Shown here one piece after another: positions 32,261 to 43,040 of a stretch of 64,000 nt of DNA. Source of the DNA: Alternaria dauci (Eukaryota; Ascomycota; Dothideomycetes; Pleosporales; Pleosporaceae). Position 1 is the first letter of the stretch. Every line of letters begins with the position of its first letter. The position numbers were made by a program, and so were the translations under genes. Location: contig NC_091273.1 in assembly GCF_042100115.1 (NCBI RefSeq), positions 248,001-312,000 on the forward strand, read 5' to 3'. The notes below the pieces were generated by a model. That model saw only the letters and a list, made by a program, of their open reading frames with translations. It searched no databases and was not told the origin of the DNA.

Positions 32261-35200
32261 ATGCCACCCAAAGCCGCAGGCAGACTATTCAACGATGAAG
32301 CCAAGACCCAGATACTCAGCGAGATGGAGGTTTCCAAGTTCAACGGCAATGCATGCATGAGATGCGGTGAGTTGGAGCACGGCCATATCAACGAATGTGA
32401 TGTCAAACAAATGAAGCAACTTTGGTCAAAGGGCGATGGTAAGTTCGTAAAGCTAGACAGGATGCTCGCCGAAGACTATTACCAGACGGAACTCAAGAGA
32501 CTTGTTGAAGAGGGAATCTATACCCCTGTGTCGAAAGCTCAAACCGCATCGACGATCCAGACAGGAGCAGAAAACCCAACCCAAAGCGAAGTCCAGACGG
32601 TCGAGCCACCCACCGGAGAAGACACAACATCTAGCACTACCCCTAGTGATGCACCCGCCACACCCGCCAAGAAGAGAACGCCCATCAAGACCGAAAATGT
32701 CGGCAAAGTCGAGTACAAGGAAGAAACTTTACAAGCCCAAGGAATTCTAGACGGGATACCAAAAGACGGATTGCCCAATGTCAAAACCGAGCTCGTAGGT
32801 CCACCAACATCCCGAGGCGAGCTTAATGTCATCACCAATTATGTGCAAGTACGCAAAGTACCCGCTCAGCTCTATACGTATGCCTTGACGTTCTGGAGAC
32901 CAAGCCTTGATGCGCTGAAGCCTGAAGCGCGTGTTGAGCTCCACAAGCGATTAGAGCTGAAGCTTGTGTTCAGTGCGATGCAGGAGGCAGATGCTTTGGG
33001 TCTCAAAAAGAACCAAAAGGCCTGGGCAACCGACTACAGGAGCCTTTGGTGCGAATCTGCTATGCAGGGGCCAAACCAAGAGGACACTGAGTGGGACACG
33101 CCAGGCTTCGACTGTCAACTTCTTGATGGTCGGACCTATCAAGGTGTTTACGCGACAGTGAAGCAAGGTGAGCTTCTGAGCAACATCGAAAAGGTACTCC
33201 GCGAGGAACACATCTCCAACAGTAACGACTACATTCGAGCTCTGAACGCCCATGTCGCACAGTGTGTCCGCCGCTACAACAAGGAATCGAGCGAGTCGAT
33301 TACACAACTCGGCGCGAACAAGTTTTACCTTGACCGGGGCTTCAAACAGATGTTTAATTACAAAAACGAGGACCTAGGACTACGTGCAGTTCGCGGCTAC
33401 TACATGTCGATCAGACCCGGAGCTCTAGGCTCATTGCTCAACGTCAATGTGGCAACAACAGCATTCTTGCCCCCAGTACGGGTTTCGGATTTGCTGAAAC
33501 TGCTGTCGCGGCGAAGCGTCGAGAAGATGTTGAGAGGCAAGCGCGTAAAACTGACATACCGTCGTCAAGACTTTCAAGAGAATAAGGATGCCGGTTTCTC
33601 CATCAACGACGAACTACCACGTACAAAGGTTTTTCAACAATTTGGCATCAATGCGTCTGAGCAGAAGTTTTTTACAGTTCTTGGAAAGAGCAAAAGCACG
33701 AGTGGTCACATTAGCCCAGGAGACAACGGAACCTCAGTTCTCAAATACTTTCAAGGTAAGACTCCCATTCCGGCCTGTAGCGAAAGAAGCTGACCATGAC
33801 AGAAATGAAAGCACAGATGCCGGGGAAAAATTCGCAAGACCTCCTATGTGTCAACGTTGGCAAGCGTGTCAAGTCGCTTGGAAATAAAGACTTGACAAAA
33901 AGCATGCGTCAGCAATCCTTGGACGGCGCGCAGTGGATCCCTGCTTGTCTCCTCCAGATAGTGCCTTACCAGCCGATGACAGGGCAGATGAGCTCTGAAC
34001 ATACCACTGAGATGTTGAAGCATGCTGTACACCTTCCAGCGGAGAATGCGTCTCTGATCGACCAAGAAGGCTTGCGAATACTCGGTCTGAAAGCTCAAGT
34101 TGGTGCTGGAAGCAAGGAACAACTTGTGAGTTCGCAGGCTAGAAGATGCTTTATATGCTAACGAGGAATAGACAAATCTGGGGTTTCAACTCGACTCGAA
34201 GCTGATCAGATTGGCAGCCAAAAAGTTGCCTCTACCTCGTCTTGTGTATGAACACCAGAAAGCAGAAGGTACCACCAGGCATGAACCAGTCATCGACGAA
34301 GCACGAGCCTCTTGGAATTTGAATAACGCTGCCTTCACGAAGCCAGGTACGCTTAACGCAGTTCATGTGATGCCTATGGACGAATGGTTCAGGCGTGACC
34401 AAAGCTCGACGGAACTAGAAATCATGAAGGACTTCATCTCACAGCTGAATGCGCATCATGTCCGTGCTGTAGCTGGGCGGGCGGAAGAGGAAGATTATTG
34501 CACAGAACGCAATGTAGAAGACTACCTAAAGGCATGGTTTCGCAACTGGTGCAAGAGCAACGATTGCACGGTCATCCTATTACAGAAGAAGGACTTCGAC
34601 ATCTACGCCAAGATCAAGCGGACTGCTGACTTCTCGGGATACCACACGATCTGCGCTGTTGGGAGCAAGATCACGGACAGACCTCTGCGTGGAATCAACA
34701 CATTTCGTCAGCAGCATTTCTCTAACATGGCTCTCAAGGTCAACTTGAAGCTGGGTGGCGACAATCACTGGCTTAACGACGACGATCTAAACAAGGTACT
34801 AGGCGGAAAGGAACTCAGACAGACCACGATAATATTTGGATCCGATGTCACTCACCCTGGGCATGGCGCAAAGATCGGCACTCCCAGCATCGCTTGCGTG
34901 GTAAGTACTGTCGACGCCAACTTTATGAGCTACCGCGGCTCCATGAGGCTCCAAGCCGGCGGCCAAGAGCAAATCGACGAAGCCAATCTCCGTAGTATGA
35001 TCAAAGAACAGCTCAATACCTGGAAGTCATACAACGATGGCAAGCTTCCAACAAGGATCCTGTTCTATCGTGACGGCGTCTCAGAGTCACAGTTCGCTGC
35101 CGTCGAAGGAACCGAGATACCACAAATCGCAGAAGCGTACAAAGAAGCCGGAGGCGACTCCAACAAGCTCAGCGTATGCTTCCTTGTTGTCGGCAAGCGT

Positions 35201-35809
35201 CACCACACACGCTTCTATGCTGCCGACAAGAACGCCACGTACGAAGCCAAGGAGAAGATCCGCGGTGGATCAAAGGGAAAACCTCAAGAAAGGTGGTATC
35301 TCAACGGCAACGTCAAAGCTGGACTCGTCGTGGACAGTGTTGTTACAGCGCCCAAGCCCACCAACTTCTTCTTGCAATCCCACTGCGCCATCAAGGGTAC
35401 CGCACGTTCAGCACATTACTATGTGCTCCAAAACAATACCAACATCAGCGAAGAGGACCTCCAAAAGCTGACAATGATGCTCTGCTACACCTTTGGGCGA
35501 TCCACAACGGGGGTCTCGTACGCGACGCCTGCATATGTGGCTGATAGACTATGCGACCGGGGTAGATCTTACATACGTCTCTGGGCAGACGATGAACTCG
35601 CAGAGCCTGTTTTCTCGTACAAGAAGCCCAAAGGTGCCGATGGAAACGAACGAAAGCTCACGGACAGCGAGATCTTGGAGCAGAAGAAGGAAATGGTGAA
35701 TGAGTTCTTACGTTCCGGACTGTGGGGTAAGTACCAAGATGGCTCCACCGAGCCAGAGAGACTGAATCCATGGCATCCGAACCTTGACCAAGGTATGTTC
35801 TGGATGTGA
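32261..35809 (+). CDS. Argonaute (QDE-2-type) RNA-silencing nuclease
   Basis: Argonaute protein, the small-RNA-guided effector of RNA interference. Exons are 32261-33755, 33803-34125 and 34172-35809; introns of 47 and 46 bp (GTAAGA...GACAG, GTGAGT...AATAG). Length is 1151 residues. An unusual N-terminus has a Cys/His cluster (C32, C35, H40, H42, C46). A Ser/Thr/Pro-rich linker (about 90-165) follows, then the N domain, linker 1 (GYYMSIRPGALGSLLNVNV), PAZ (about 400-540), MID and PIWI. The slicer tetrad is complete: D831 in IFGSDVTHPG, a glutamate finger near E872 (GGQEQ), D907 in FYRDGVSESQ and H1021 in SAHYYV. It therefore looks catalytically competent. The last residues (GMFWM) end in an aromatic tail as usual. 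No Dicer or RNA-dependent RNA polymerase lies in the window. Confidence 0.95.
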
Positions 35810-36410
35810 CGAATGAGGTTGGGTAGAGCGCCAGGAGATGTGGTGGACGTCGAAGGGTCCATGGGTATGGTTTCTTTATTTCTCCTTTGTATCTGTTTTC
35901 GTTGCTTCTCTGTCTCTTCTGCTTCTTGTTCTTCTGCGCGTTGTATCTTGTGTCTTCGTTGCTCGTTGCTTTCTATCGGCTTTTTGTCATCGCGTGTTCT
36001 TCTTGCTTTCCATAGACTTTAATTCGTACACTCATCCAATGCAGCTGCCGGTGAATTTCGAACTGCGCTCAATCTTCGCTAAGTTATACATATGTGATGC
36101 CTCAGTTTCGTTGATCTCCAATATGACAGAATTGTTGCGATAATTGATGATTTTGGACGCGGTTTCATCCCACGCTCGCACGAACGGCAACGCGTCTTCC
36201 GAGATCGGCAAGCCATCGTTTCCGCGCTACATCGACATCGTCATCAACCTTCTTATAGCCGAATTGGAGATAACTTTGCCGAAGCCTGGACAAGATGGCT
36301 GACCCCCAATTTCCTTCAATATCCGACGCTGTCGCCGTCTTCAGATCCTCATACACACCCACCCCACCGCGTCCCATCTCGTCGCATCGCACACCACACG
36401 ACCACCCAAC
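35810..36410. other. Spacer with pyrimidine-rich stretch
   Basis: About 600 bp between two plus-strand genes. The first third (about 35870-36010) is strongly T/C-rich on the plus strand, as expected for the Argonaute 3' UTR. The rest should be the promoter and leader of the oxidase gene. No other feature was seen. Confidence 0.45.
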
Positions 36411-37679
36411 ATGTCTCAAACGAAGAGCCCCCACGACCTGAACTGCCTCACCATCAGCGAACTCGAAAAGCTAGCCGCAGAGCGCATGGACAAGCAGACC
36501 CGCGACTACTACAACGAAGGCGCAGACTCTGGTTCCACACTGCTCGAAAACATCACCGCGTACCAGAAATACCGCATCCGACCACGCGTGCTGCGCGACA
36601 TCTCGTCCGTCGACACCACCGTCAATATCTTCGGCCACAAGAACAGCATTCCCCTCGGCGTCGCGCCAACCGCAATGCAATGCCTCGCCCACGGCGACGG
36701 CGAACTGGCTACTGCGCGCGCATGCAAGAACATGGACATCGTAATGGGCTTGAGCAGTTTCAGCACGACGAGTCTGGAAGACGTCAAGGGCGCGTTGGGC
36801 GAGCACCCAGGCGCTTTACAACTGTATCTTTTCGAAGACCGCGCAAAGAGCCAGAAGCTCATCCAGCGCGCGAAAAAGGCAGGCTACAAAGCCGTCATGC
36901 TCACCGTCGACACGCCTGTCCTCGGCCGTCGGAATTTAGAAATCAGAAACCAGTTTAAACTGCCCAAACATCTCAAAGTCGCAAACTTCAGCCAAGAAGA
37001 TGAAGATGACGACGTAACCGTACAAGAAGAAGAACAAGAAGAGAACACCACCACCACCACCACCACCACCTCACCATCCTCCTCCTCCACCGAACCCTCA
37101 GCAAACGAATCCCGCAAACGCACCACCCGCCAACCCCCACGCGGCCCCATAACCTTCCACACCCACGCCCCGAACCCGACTCTCTGCTGGGACCGCGACA
37201 TCGCCTGGCTCAAATCGCAATGCGGCCCCGAGATGCAAGTCTGGGTCAAAGGCATCGCGACGAGCGAAGACGCGCTTCTCGCCGTGCACCACGGCGTCGA
37301 CGGCATCATCGTGTCCAACCACGGGGGCCGACAGCTCAACGGCGCGCTCGCGACGCTCGACGCGCTGCCCGACGTTGTCGCCGCGGTGCGGGCGTCGCAG
37401 ACGGGAGACAAGAAGGTGCCGGTGCATGTTGATGGTGGGATTAGGCATGGGACGGATGTGTTCAAGGCGGTGGCGCTGGGTGCGGATTTTGTGTGGGTGG
37501 GACGGCCGGTGTTGTGGGGGTTGGCGTATAAGGGGCAGGAAGGGGTGGAGTTGGCGTTGAGGTTGATGGGGGATGAGTTTAGGTTGTGTATGGGGCTCGC
37601 GGGGGTGACGAGGGTGGAGGATATTGGGCCCGAGTATTTGGTTAGGATGGATAGGAGTGGGTTTGTTAGTCGGCTTTAA
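36411..37679 (+). CDS. FMN-dependent alpha-hydroxy-acid oxidase/dehydrogenase
   Basis: Flavoenzyme of the glycolate oxidase / L-lactate dehydrogenase family, which oxidises L-2-hydroxy acids to 2-keto acids. It is intronless and 422 residues, with no cytochrome b5 domain, so it resembles the oxidase type and not flavocytochrome b2. Conserved parts are DYYNEGADSGSTL near residue 33, the substrate tyrosine in LQLYLFEDR, the MLTVDTPVLGRRN strand, the catalytic histidine and arginine in VSNHGGRQL (H304) and the FMN phosphate loop HVDGGIRHGTDV. A low-complexity insert of about 43 residues (about 203-245) is acidic, then has eight threonines, then is Ser-rich; it replaces the usually short loop after the fourth strand. 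No clear peroxisomal PTS1 (the end is SRL-like, FVSRL): SRL is a known PTS1 variant, so peroxisomal location is plausible. Confidence 0.92.
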   Translation: MSQTKSPHDLNCLTISELEKLAAERMDKQTRDYYNEGADSGSTLLENITAYQKYRIRPRVLRDISSVDTTVNIFGHKNSIPLGVAPTAMQCLAHGDGELATARACKNMDIVMGLSSFSTTSLEDVKGALGEHPGALQLYLFEDRAKSQKLIQRAKKAGYKAVMLTVDTPVLGRRNLEIRNQFKLPKHLKVANFSQEDEDDDVTVQEEEQEENTTTTTTTTSPSSSSTEPSANESRKRTTRQPPRGPITFHTHAPNPTLCWDRDIAWLKSQCGPEMQVWVKGIATSEDALLAVHHGVDGIIVSNHGGRQLNGALATLDALPDVVAAVRASQTGDKKVPVHVDGGIRHGTDVFKAVALGADFVWVGRPVLWGLAYKGQEGVELALRLMGDEFRLCMGLAGVTRVEDIGPEYLVRMDRSGFVSRL

Positions 37680-37781
37680 AGGGAGGGCAGTGTACTGGGA
37701 ACAGAAGATTTATTTGTTTATGGGTAGTCGTAAGATGTTTGTATTTACGCGGGTTTTGTTGTCACCGACATCTCATCCTAC

Positions 37782-39686
37782 CTACTCTGCATGCTGACGT
37801 CTACTCTCGATGAAATCTACAAAGTCAAAGAAACTCTTTTTGTACCTCCTAACCTGCGTTATCCGATTCACAGTCTGAATCCCAAACTGCTGTTGATAAT
37901 CGCCAAACTCCCAGTTATCCGCCCAGCTCCACGCAAACGCACCAATAAAGTTGACGCCATCTTCCCAAATCGCCTTCAAGCCTTCATTCAGATACGTCTG
38001 GTAGTACCAACTACGCGGGCTGTCAAACTCCTGGTCTACCTGGGTTTTCTGTGCCTCGGCAAAGACGGGAAAGCCAAACTCGGTGACGGCGACGGGAGAG
38101 CGCCAGGTGTTCCAAAGGTAGTTTAGGTAAGTGCGGAAGTAGCTCGGGGTGAGGTAGACGTAGGATTGGCTGCGATACCCAATGTTCCAGCCAGTGGTTG
38201 TAAGGGTGCTTTGGGTAACGCAGTAAGGACGGAGGGGGTGGGTGATGTTAGCGGCGCAGTCTGCGATGGTGTCGTTGGGTGGTGGGCTGACCACGGTTGC
38301 GGTGTAGGGCTGGATGGAGAAGAAGTCTGCTGTTCCGTTGATGTATGCTAGATCCTCGGCGCTCAAGGGCACGTAGTCGGCGACACTGCTAGTGAATGAC
38401 TCTGGGTAATCGGTTCCAAGGAAGATGGGGTTTGCAAACGTGGCTAATTGGAAGGAGTTGAAGTGGTTGGCTGCGTCAACGTCGGCGGGGTCTTCTGGGT
38501 TACGCGGGACGCCAAAGTTGTCGTTGAATGTGAGTGACATCTTGCCTGTGCCGCCAATATCATCGTGGTAGAAGTGATAAAGCCTTGCGTGGGATTTAAT
38601 AACAGCATCAATAGACTTGCCGTTCCTTGCGCCGAGGAGCGGCTCGTTGTACGACCACCAGATAGGCACGCGGTCCGCAAAATGCGTCATGACAATCTTT
38701 CCATAGTTGACGAAAGCATCTTCGAATGAAACGTTCTTGTAGCTGCACTGGAAGCAAGAGTCTAAGTAGCCGATGGCGCCAGTCCCAGGCGTAATGGCGA
38801 TGTTGCTCAGGTTTGAGTAAAATTGGAGGGGTGAATCATTGTGATAGATAACGATGGCCGGAAGCATTCCTTTCTCCAGAACGAAGTTGATGAGATCGTC
38901 GTAGTGCGCAAGGCCTTGCTTGTTGACGGGGGTGCCCGGCAAAACGAATGGAAGGATACGCGTCCAGGGAATAGAGAATCTGTAGTACTTCACTCCCATA
39001 GCAGCGATGCGCTCAATGTCTTGCTTGTACAAATAATAGTGTTCATTGGCGATCCAGTTTGGATCTCGCCCTGGAGTGTTCAAGATCGCGACATCGTTGT
39101 GAACAGGTGTTCGCCCTTCCTCGGCGATAGCTCCCTCAATTTGAACCGCTGATGCCGCCACACCAAGCATGAAGTCTTCTGGGAAAGTGTAGCATTCTTG
39201 AGGCACCAGTGGCTCGGGCGGTGGCAGGATGAGCTCGCTGGACGGTACTGGCGTTGGCTCGACAGTTGTAGAGTAAATGGCATTGTCGGTATAGCTTGGG
39301 AAGTTGGACGGCCAGGGCACGGTAGTCCAGAGAGCTATCCATGACGCATTGCCGTACGGATTCCTCATGTCGGTCACTGATGCGGTCTTCTTTGCATCCC
39401 AGGTTCCCCATTGTGTCGTCGTCAGATTTGGCACGAAGCTGCTGAGTGACGCATACGGGGGTGCGTAGGTAGTCGTAGTGGTAGGCGCCGGGGCAGACTT
39501 TGCTGTGCGAACTGTCTCAGTCTGCGTGAAGCTGAACTCCCTGAACGTAAACTGTGGTGAAGGAAGCACAGTCGCATATGAACCATTCGCTGAGCATTGT
39601 GGTCGTGAGGCGGGACCTTCAGCCGGGATGTAAACTTGTTGGGCAAAAGCCACAGTACCACATGCCAAAAGAGCTTGATGCTTCAT
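37782..39686 (-). CDS. Secreted GH1-like beta-glycosidase with N-terminal extension
   Basis: Glycoside hydrolase family 1 protein of 634 residues, intronless. A short signal peptide (about 1-15) is followed by about 150 residues rich in Thr, Ser and Pro that match no domain I know. The GH1 barrel starts at CYTFPEDFMLGVAASAVQIEG (in two halves, about 165-185). GVKYYRFSIPWTRILP is typical. The acid/base glutamate is in WWSYNEPL (E338), in place of the usual TFNEP or TINEP. The nucleophile is in VAVTEFGFP (E526), in place of TENG. The common HWDLP motif reads YHNDSP. FAWSWADNWEF near the end matches the aglycone-site helix. Both glutamates are present, so catalysis is plausible, but the changed surroundings suggest unusual specificity. 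Confidence 0.88.
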   Translation of the reverse strand: MKHQALLACGTVAFAQQVYIPAEGPASRPQCSANGSYATVLPSPQFTFREFSFTQTETVRTAKSAPAPTTTTTYAPPYASLSSFVPNLTTTQWGTWDAKKTASVTDMRNPYGNASWIALWTTVPWPSNFPSYTDNAIYSTTVEPTPVPSSELILPPPEPLVPQECYTFPEDFMLGVAASAVQIEGAIAEEGRTPVHNDVAILNTPGRDPNWIANEHYYLYKQDIERIAAMGVKYYRFSIPWTRILPFVLPGTPVNKQGLAHYDDLINFVLEKGMLPAIVIYHNDSPLQFYSNLSNIAITPGTGAIGYLDSCFQCSYKNVSFEDAFVNYGKIVMTHFADRVPIWWSYNEPLLGARNGKSIDAVIKSHARLYHFYHDDIGGTGKMSLTFNDNFGVPRNPEDPADVDAANHFNSFQLATFANPIFLGTDYPESFTSSVADYVPLSAEDLAYINGTADFFSIQPYTATVVSPPPNDTIADCAANITHPLRPYCVTQSTLTTTGWNIGYRSQSYVYLTPSYFRTYLNYLWNTWRSPVAVTEFGFPVFAEAQKTQVDQEFDSPRSWYYQTYLNEGLKAIWEDGVNFIGAFAWSWADNWEFGDYQQQFGIQTVNRITQVRRYKKSFFDFVDFIESRRQHAE

Positions 39687-40999
39687 GATGCTGGCCCGGG
39701 AGTGTTTGATACAGCTTCATAATGTCCATCAAGTCTTTTATACATGCAGGGCATCCCAATCGGACCGTGGGCTCCGGGCTCGCTTTGACTGTGGTACCAT
39801 CGTCATCTGGCATGTGTAGTCGCTTGTACCAGCATAATTTCTCGCGCCCTAGCTTGATGGTAAGTTAATACGAAAGGCGTAGTCGGCCTTGATCCCTGAT
39901 GCGGAGTTTGGCGGAGAGCGGAATCTTCGGTCGAGCTCGGTCGGGCTAAATCTCGGCAGTGCTTTGCGGGGGCTCGCGGGTACAGCTTGTTATGACGAGC
40001 GTAATGCAACCTTTAGTGTTGACTATTATCCGTAGTGCTCTGGCCGTGATGACGATCCTGGCCCTGCCGAAGTGTGTCATACGGCACCAGGTACTCAGTC
40101 GCTAAATATATACCTAATTATTGCCATAGCGGTAGGCAGGGACCGGCGATATTCCTGACTCGAGGTTCTCTTGTCCATTAATGAGGGTGCGGATTACGGC
40201 CGCACCTCCGACATTAGATCAACTCATGTGTACCCTGCCTTCCACCTATGCTGTCAGCGTGTTGTATACCTGTCATTAGAGTTTTGGTAGAGCATCTTCT
40301 CAGTCAGAATCGGGTCCTGTTGGAATATATTCATATTTTACTTTGCAAAGAGTTATCCAGGTCCAGGTCTGGGTAGGCAGAAATTCTGGCAAAGCCTGCG
40401 ATTAGAACACATAGATGGATGCTTGCATCTGCGGTGTGACTTGGTGCACCGTACCCGGTGTTTCGACTGGCAATTTGTAGCGGGCCTATTGATCTGCCTG
40501 AGCGCTTCAATGTTGATCGATCACCAAAATTGGCGTCCTGTGAGATTGAAGTTAATCTGCAGCATTGGCAGTGTGCATGGTCGTCTGTTTTGACGAAGTT
40601 TTGGTTGTTCACACCAAACCCGATATCTCGAAGTGCATCTAGCTCTCTTCGCTTCAGAGTGTCACTCAAATCGTGACTGTGGTAGTGTTGCTGGGCAGCT
40701 TCATAAGTTTCGGTAGCCGGAAGCGCATCTGTCCATAACCACCTGCGAAGATTCCGACGTGATGATGCGAGAGATATAAAGAATGAAACTCATGTCGGGC
40801 AGTAGAGAAGAAGTGTCTTGCTGGTGTCGGTGTTGGTGTTGGTCGGCCTCTGCTGCAATGACGCTAGCGGGAGTCCGTGCGCGCACACAATTTCGTCGTC
40901 TGCAACCCACCCGGCGAACTTCCAGCGCTCACGACAACTCCAGCGACGACGCACCCGAAACCCGCCCAAGTCGAACATCCCCCCCGATAATCTATCAAA
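39687..40999. other. Divergent intergenic region
   Basis: About 1.3 kb between the GH1-like gene (minus) and the uL14 gene (plus). It should hold both promoters. Open frames are short and unrecognised. No RNA gene or repeat was seen. Confidence 0.45.
39735..39742 (-). promoter_or_regulatory. TATA box of the GH1-like gene
   Basis: TATAAAAG on the minus strand, about 49-56 bp upstream of the ATG at 39686, in an AT-richer stretch. A good consensus match at a plausible distance. Confidence 0.45.
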
Positions 41000-41641
41000 A
41001 TGTCTGGAAAGCGCGGGTACGTTCTTTCCGCCGAAGAATTGGCACTCTGATGTGGCCACGGGCCATGGAGCAGAGGAACGCTGCTAACACGTCCGCAGTC
41101 GAGGTTCTACCTCCGGTAACAAGCTCAAGATGACTCTTGGTCTGCCAGTGTACGTTTGACCCCGATGCGATCGCCCGACCAGGATATTTCCGATTGCGAA
41201 GCAGGACATGCGAGGAACACCGGCTAATGGAAACAGTGGCGCCGTCATGAACTGCTGCGACAACTCTGGAGCCCGCAACCTGTACATCATCTCCGTCAAG
41301 GGTATCGGTGCGCGCCTCAACCGCCTGCCCGCTGGCGGTGCCGGTGACATGGTCATGGCGACCGTCAAGAAGGGAAAGCCCGAGCTGAGGAAGAAGGTCA
41401 TGCCCGCCGTCATTGTCCGCCAGAGCAAGCCATGGAGGCGAGCAGACGGCATCTACCTCTACTTCGAGGACAACGCCGGTGTCATTGTCAACCCCAAGGG
41501 TGAGATGAAGGGCTCTGCCATCACTGGACCCGTCGCAAAGGAGGCTGCTGAGCTGTGGCCGGTACGTCACACACCACGCCCGCGCAAGACACTGCTAACA
41601 CCGTCCAGCGTATCGCCTCCAACTCCGGTGTCGTCATGTGA
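41000..41641 (+). CDS. RPL23: 60S ribosomal protein uL14 (L23)
   Basis: Large-subunit ribosomal protein uL14 (yeast Rpl23), located at the subunit interface. There are four exons: 41000-41016, 41099-41149, 41237-41561 and 41609-41641. Introns are 82, 87 and 47 bp, all GT-AG with GTACGT or GTACGT-like donors. The 141-residue product starts [18 protein letters not shown] and has the conserved [55 protein letters not shown] and [10 protein letters not shown] blocks. It ends [10 protein letters not shown]. The first exon codes only five full residues, a common layout for fungal ribosomal protein genes with early introns. It converges with the secreted hydrolase gene (262 bp between stops). Confidence 0.97.
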
Positions 41642-41903
41642 GGTGTCTCTTTTCCTGCTTTCGATAACATTCATGGGTTCACGGGCACGGCGAAAATGCA
41701 TTTACGGGGTGAAGGATTTGGGAGACGACATTGCAACTACGATTAGCAATGGGACGACCTTCACAATACCAGTCAAATGAACATTACGACCAACCACAAT
41801 GTTTCGCCCTTTGCAGTGATGGATGATGAACACAGAAGCAGTGCGAAAGAAGCTTTGAGAAGGGCGATCAGGGAATACAACATTATATACTGAGATTGGA
41901 TAT

Positions 41904-43040
41904 CTAGATCCGAGGCTTGTTAGCCGAGCACGAACTCCTATCGCACGCCAGCATCTGAAAGTCTGCCTCCTCGACAACATCCTGCGCCCACCGCATCTGC
42001 ACCATACTCCTCGCCTCAACGTCCACCTCGCGCTTCCTTCCGCCCACAAACTGCAGATTCTCATTTCCAACAACGCCCGTCGTGACCACACCCGTGCTCG
42101 GCGCCCCAATGCCCTGCACAACTCCATTACCACCCTGCATAACATTTGCGTAGCTGCTCGACATGGTCTGCACGCCACTCACAAAATCCTGCCCATCGAA
42201 CTCGCAGTGCCCTCCCTGCGGTGTGTTGTCCACAGTCTGCAGCTGATTGATCTGTGCCGTAGATAGACCAGCGTCCGCGCCTAGCTGTTCGTAGGCCGAG
42301 ACGGCTTGCGGGATACTCCCCTGCAGTAACTGCAGCTCTGACTGTGTAGACTGGAAGTGAATCCTCGTCTGCTGCATGACAGTCGCAGCATTCTGGAACG
42401 CAACCTGAGGAGGCATGCCACCACAGTTGAGCTCCACAGCCGAGTTTGCATAATTCTGCATCTGCGCGGGAATAAAGAACCCAGACATCATCAGACTGCC
42501 TCCCGAGACACCAGTAAAGACAATATTGGACATGTTGACCGCAACACGTGCCGGGAGCTCGGTCTGAATAAAGTCATTCACAGCCTGCGCATGCGCAACA
42601 CCATCCGTTCGCTGCAGCCCCGCGCCCCCACCCCAGAACAGATTATCATCCGGTGCCAGAAGCGCCACGCCCATGGTATTCGCCTGCACAGCCTGATTCG
42701 GCATGTCAAAGAAACTCTGGCCACCGTCGCCGTGCAGCAGCACGTTTGCGCCCAGCGTGCCGTTGGACGAGGTAGCTGCTGCGCCGGGGACGCCAGACGC
42801 GGGCAGGAATTGGTCTGCTGGCGCGGAGATTTTGAAGCGGATGGGGAGGTTGTTGACCATGACTGTGTCGTCGAGGATCATGGAGCCGTCGGTTGCGGTG
42901 GTTATGCCTTGGGGGACTTGGGCGGCTTGTTGTTGCGCGGTCGCTTTTTGGCGTTGGCCGCCGCCGCCGCCGTTGCCGTTTCGTTGGGGGAGTGCGGAGG
43001 TTAGGGATAAGAGGGAGAGGGTGAGGATTTGTTTGTACAT
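41904..43040 (-). CDS. Secreted alpha/beta-hydrolase-like protein
   Basis: Probable secreted serine hydrolase of 378 residues, intronless from the ATG at 43040. The signal peptide is about 1-17 (QILTLSLLSLTSALP). A short Gly/Gln-rich stretch follows. An oxyanion-type motif VLLHGDGGQSFF and a nucleophile elbow VFTGVSGGSLMMSGF (G-x-S-x-G) fit the alpha/beta-hydrolase fold. A candidate catalytic histidine is in PQGGHCEFDG. Similar fungal proteins are often labelled cyclin-like F-box proteins in databases, which I consider a mislabel, since there is no F-box here and a signal peptide is present (from memory of annotations, not searched). Substrate is unknown. A longer frame to 43133 exists but its extra N-terminus lacks an ATG-signal layout. 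Confidence 0.75.
   Translation of the reverse strand: MYKQILTLSLLSLTSALPQRNGNGGGGGQRQKATAQQQAAQVPQGITTATDGSMILDDTVMVNNLPIRFKISAPADQFLPASGVPGAAATSSNGTLGANVLLHGDGGQSFFDMPNQAVQANTMGVALLAPDDNLFWGGGAGLQRTDGVAHAQAVNDFIQTELPARVAVNMSNIVFTGVSGGSLMMSGFFIPAQMQNYANSAVELNCGGMPPQVAFQNAATVMQQTRIHFQSTQSELQLLQGSIPQAVSAYEQLGADAGLSTAQINQLQTVDNTPQGGHCEFDGQDFVSGVQTMSSSYANVMQGGNGVVQGIGAPSTGVVTTGVVGNENLQFVGGRKREVDVEARSMVQMRWAQDVVEEADFQMLACDRSSCSANKPRI

Noticed and set aside
36360..36410. CCACC-rich repeats before the oxidase ATG considered as a repeat element
   Set aside because: Short C/A-rich leader sequence, common before fungal ATGs; no unit repeated enough times.
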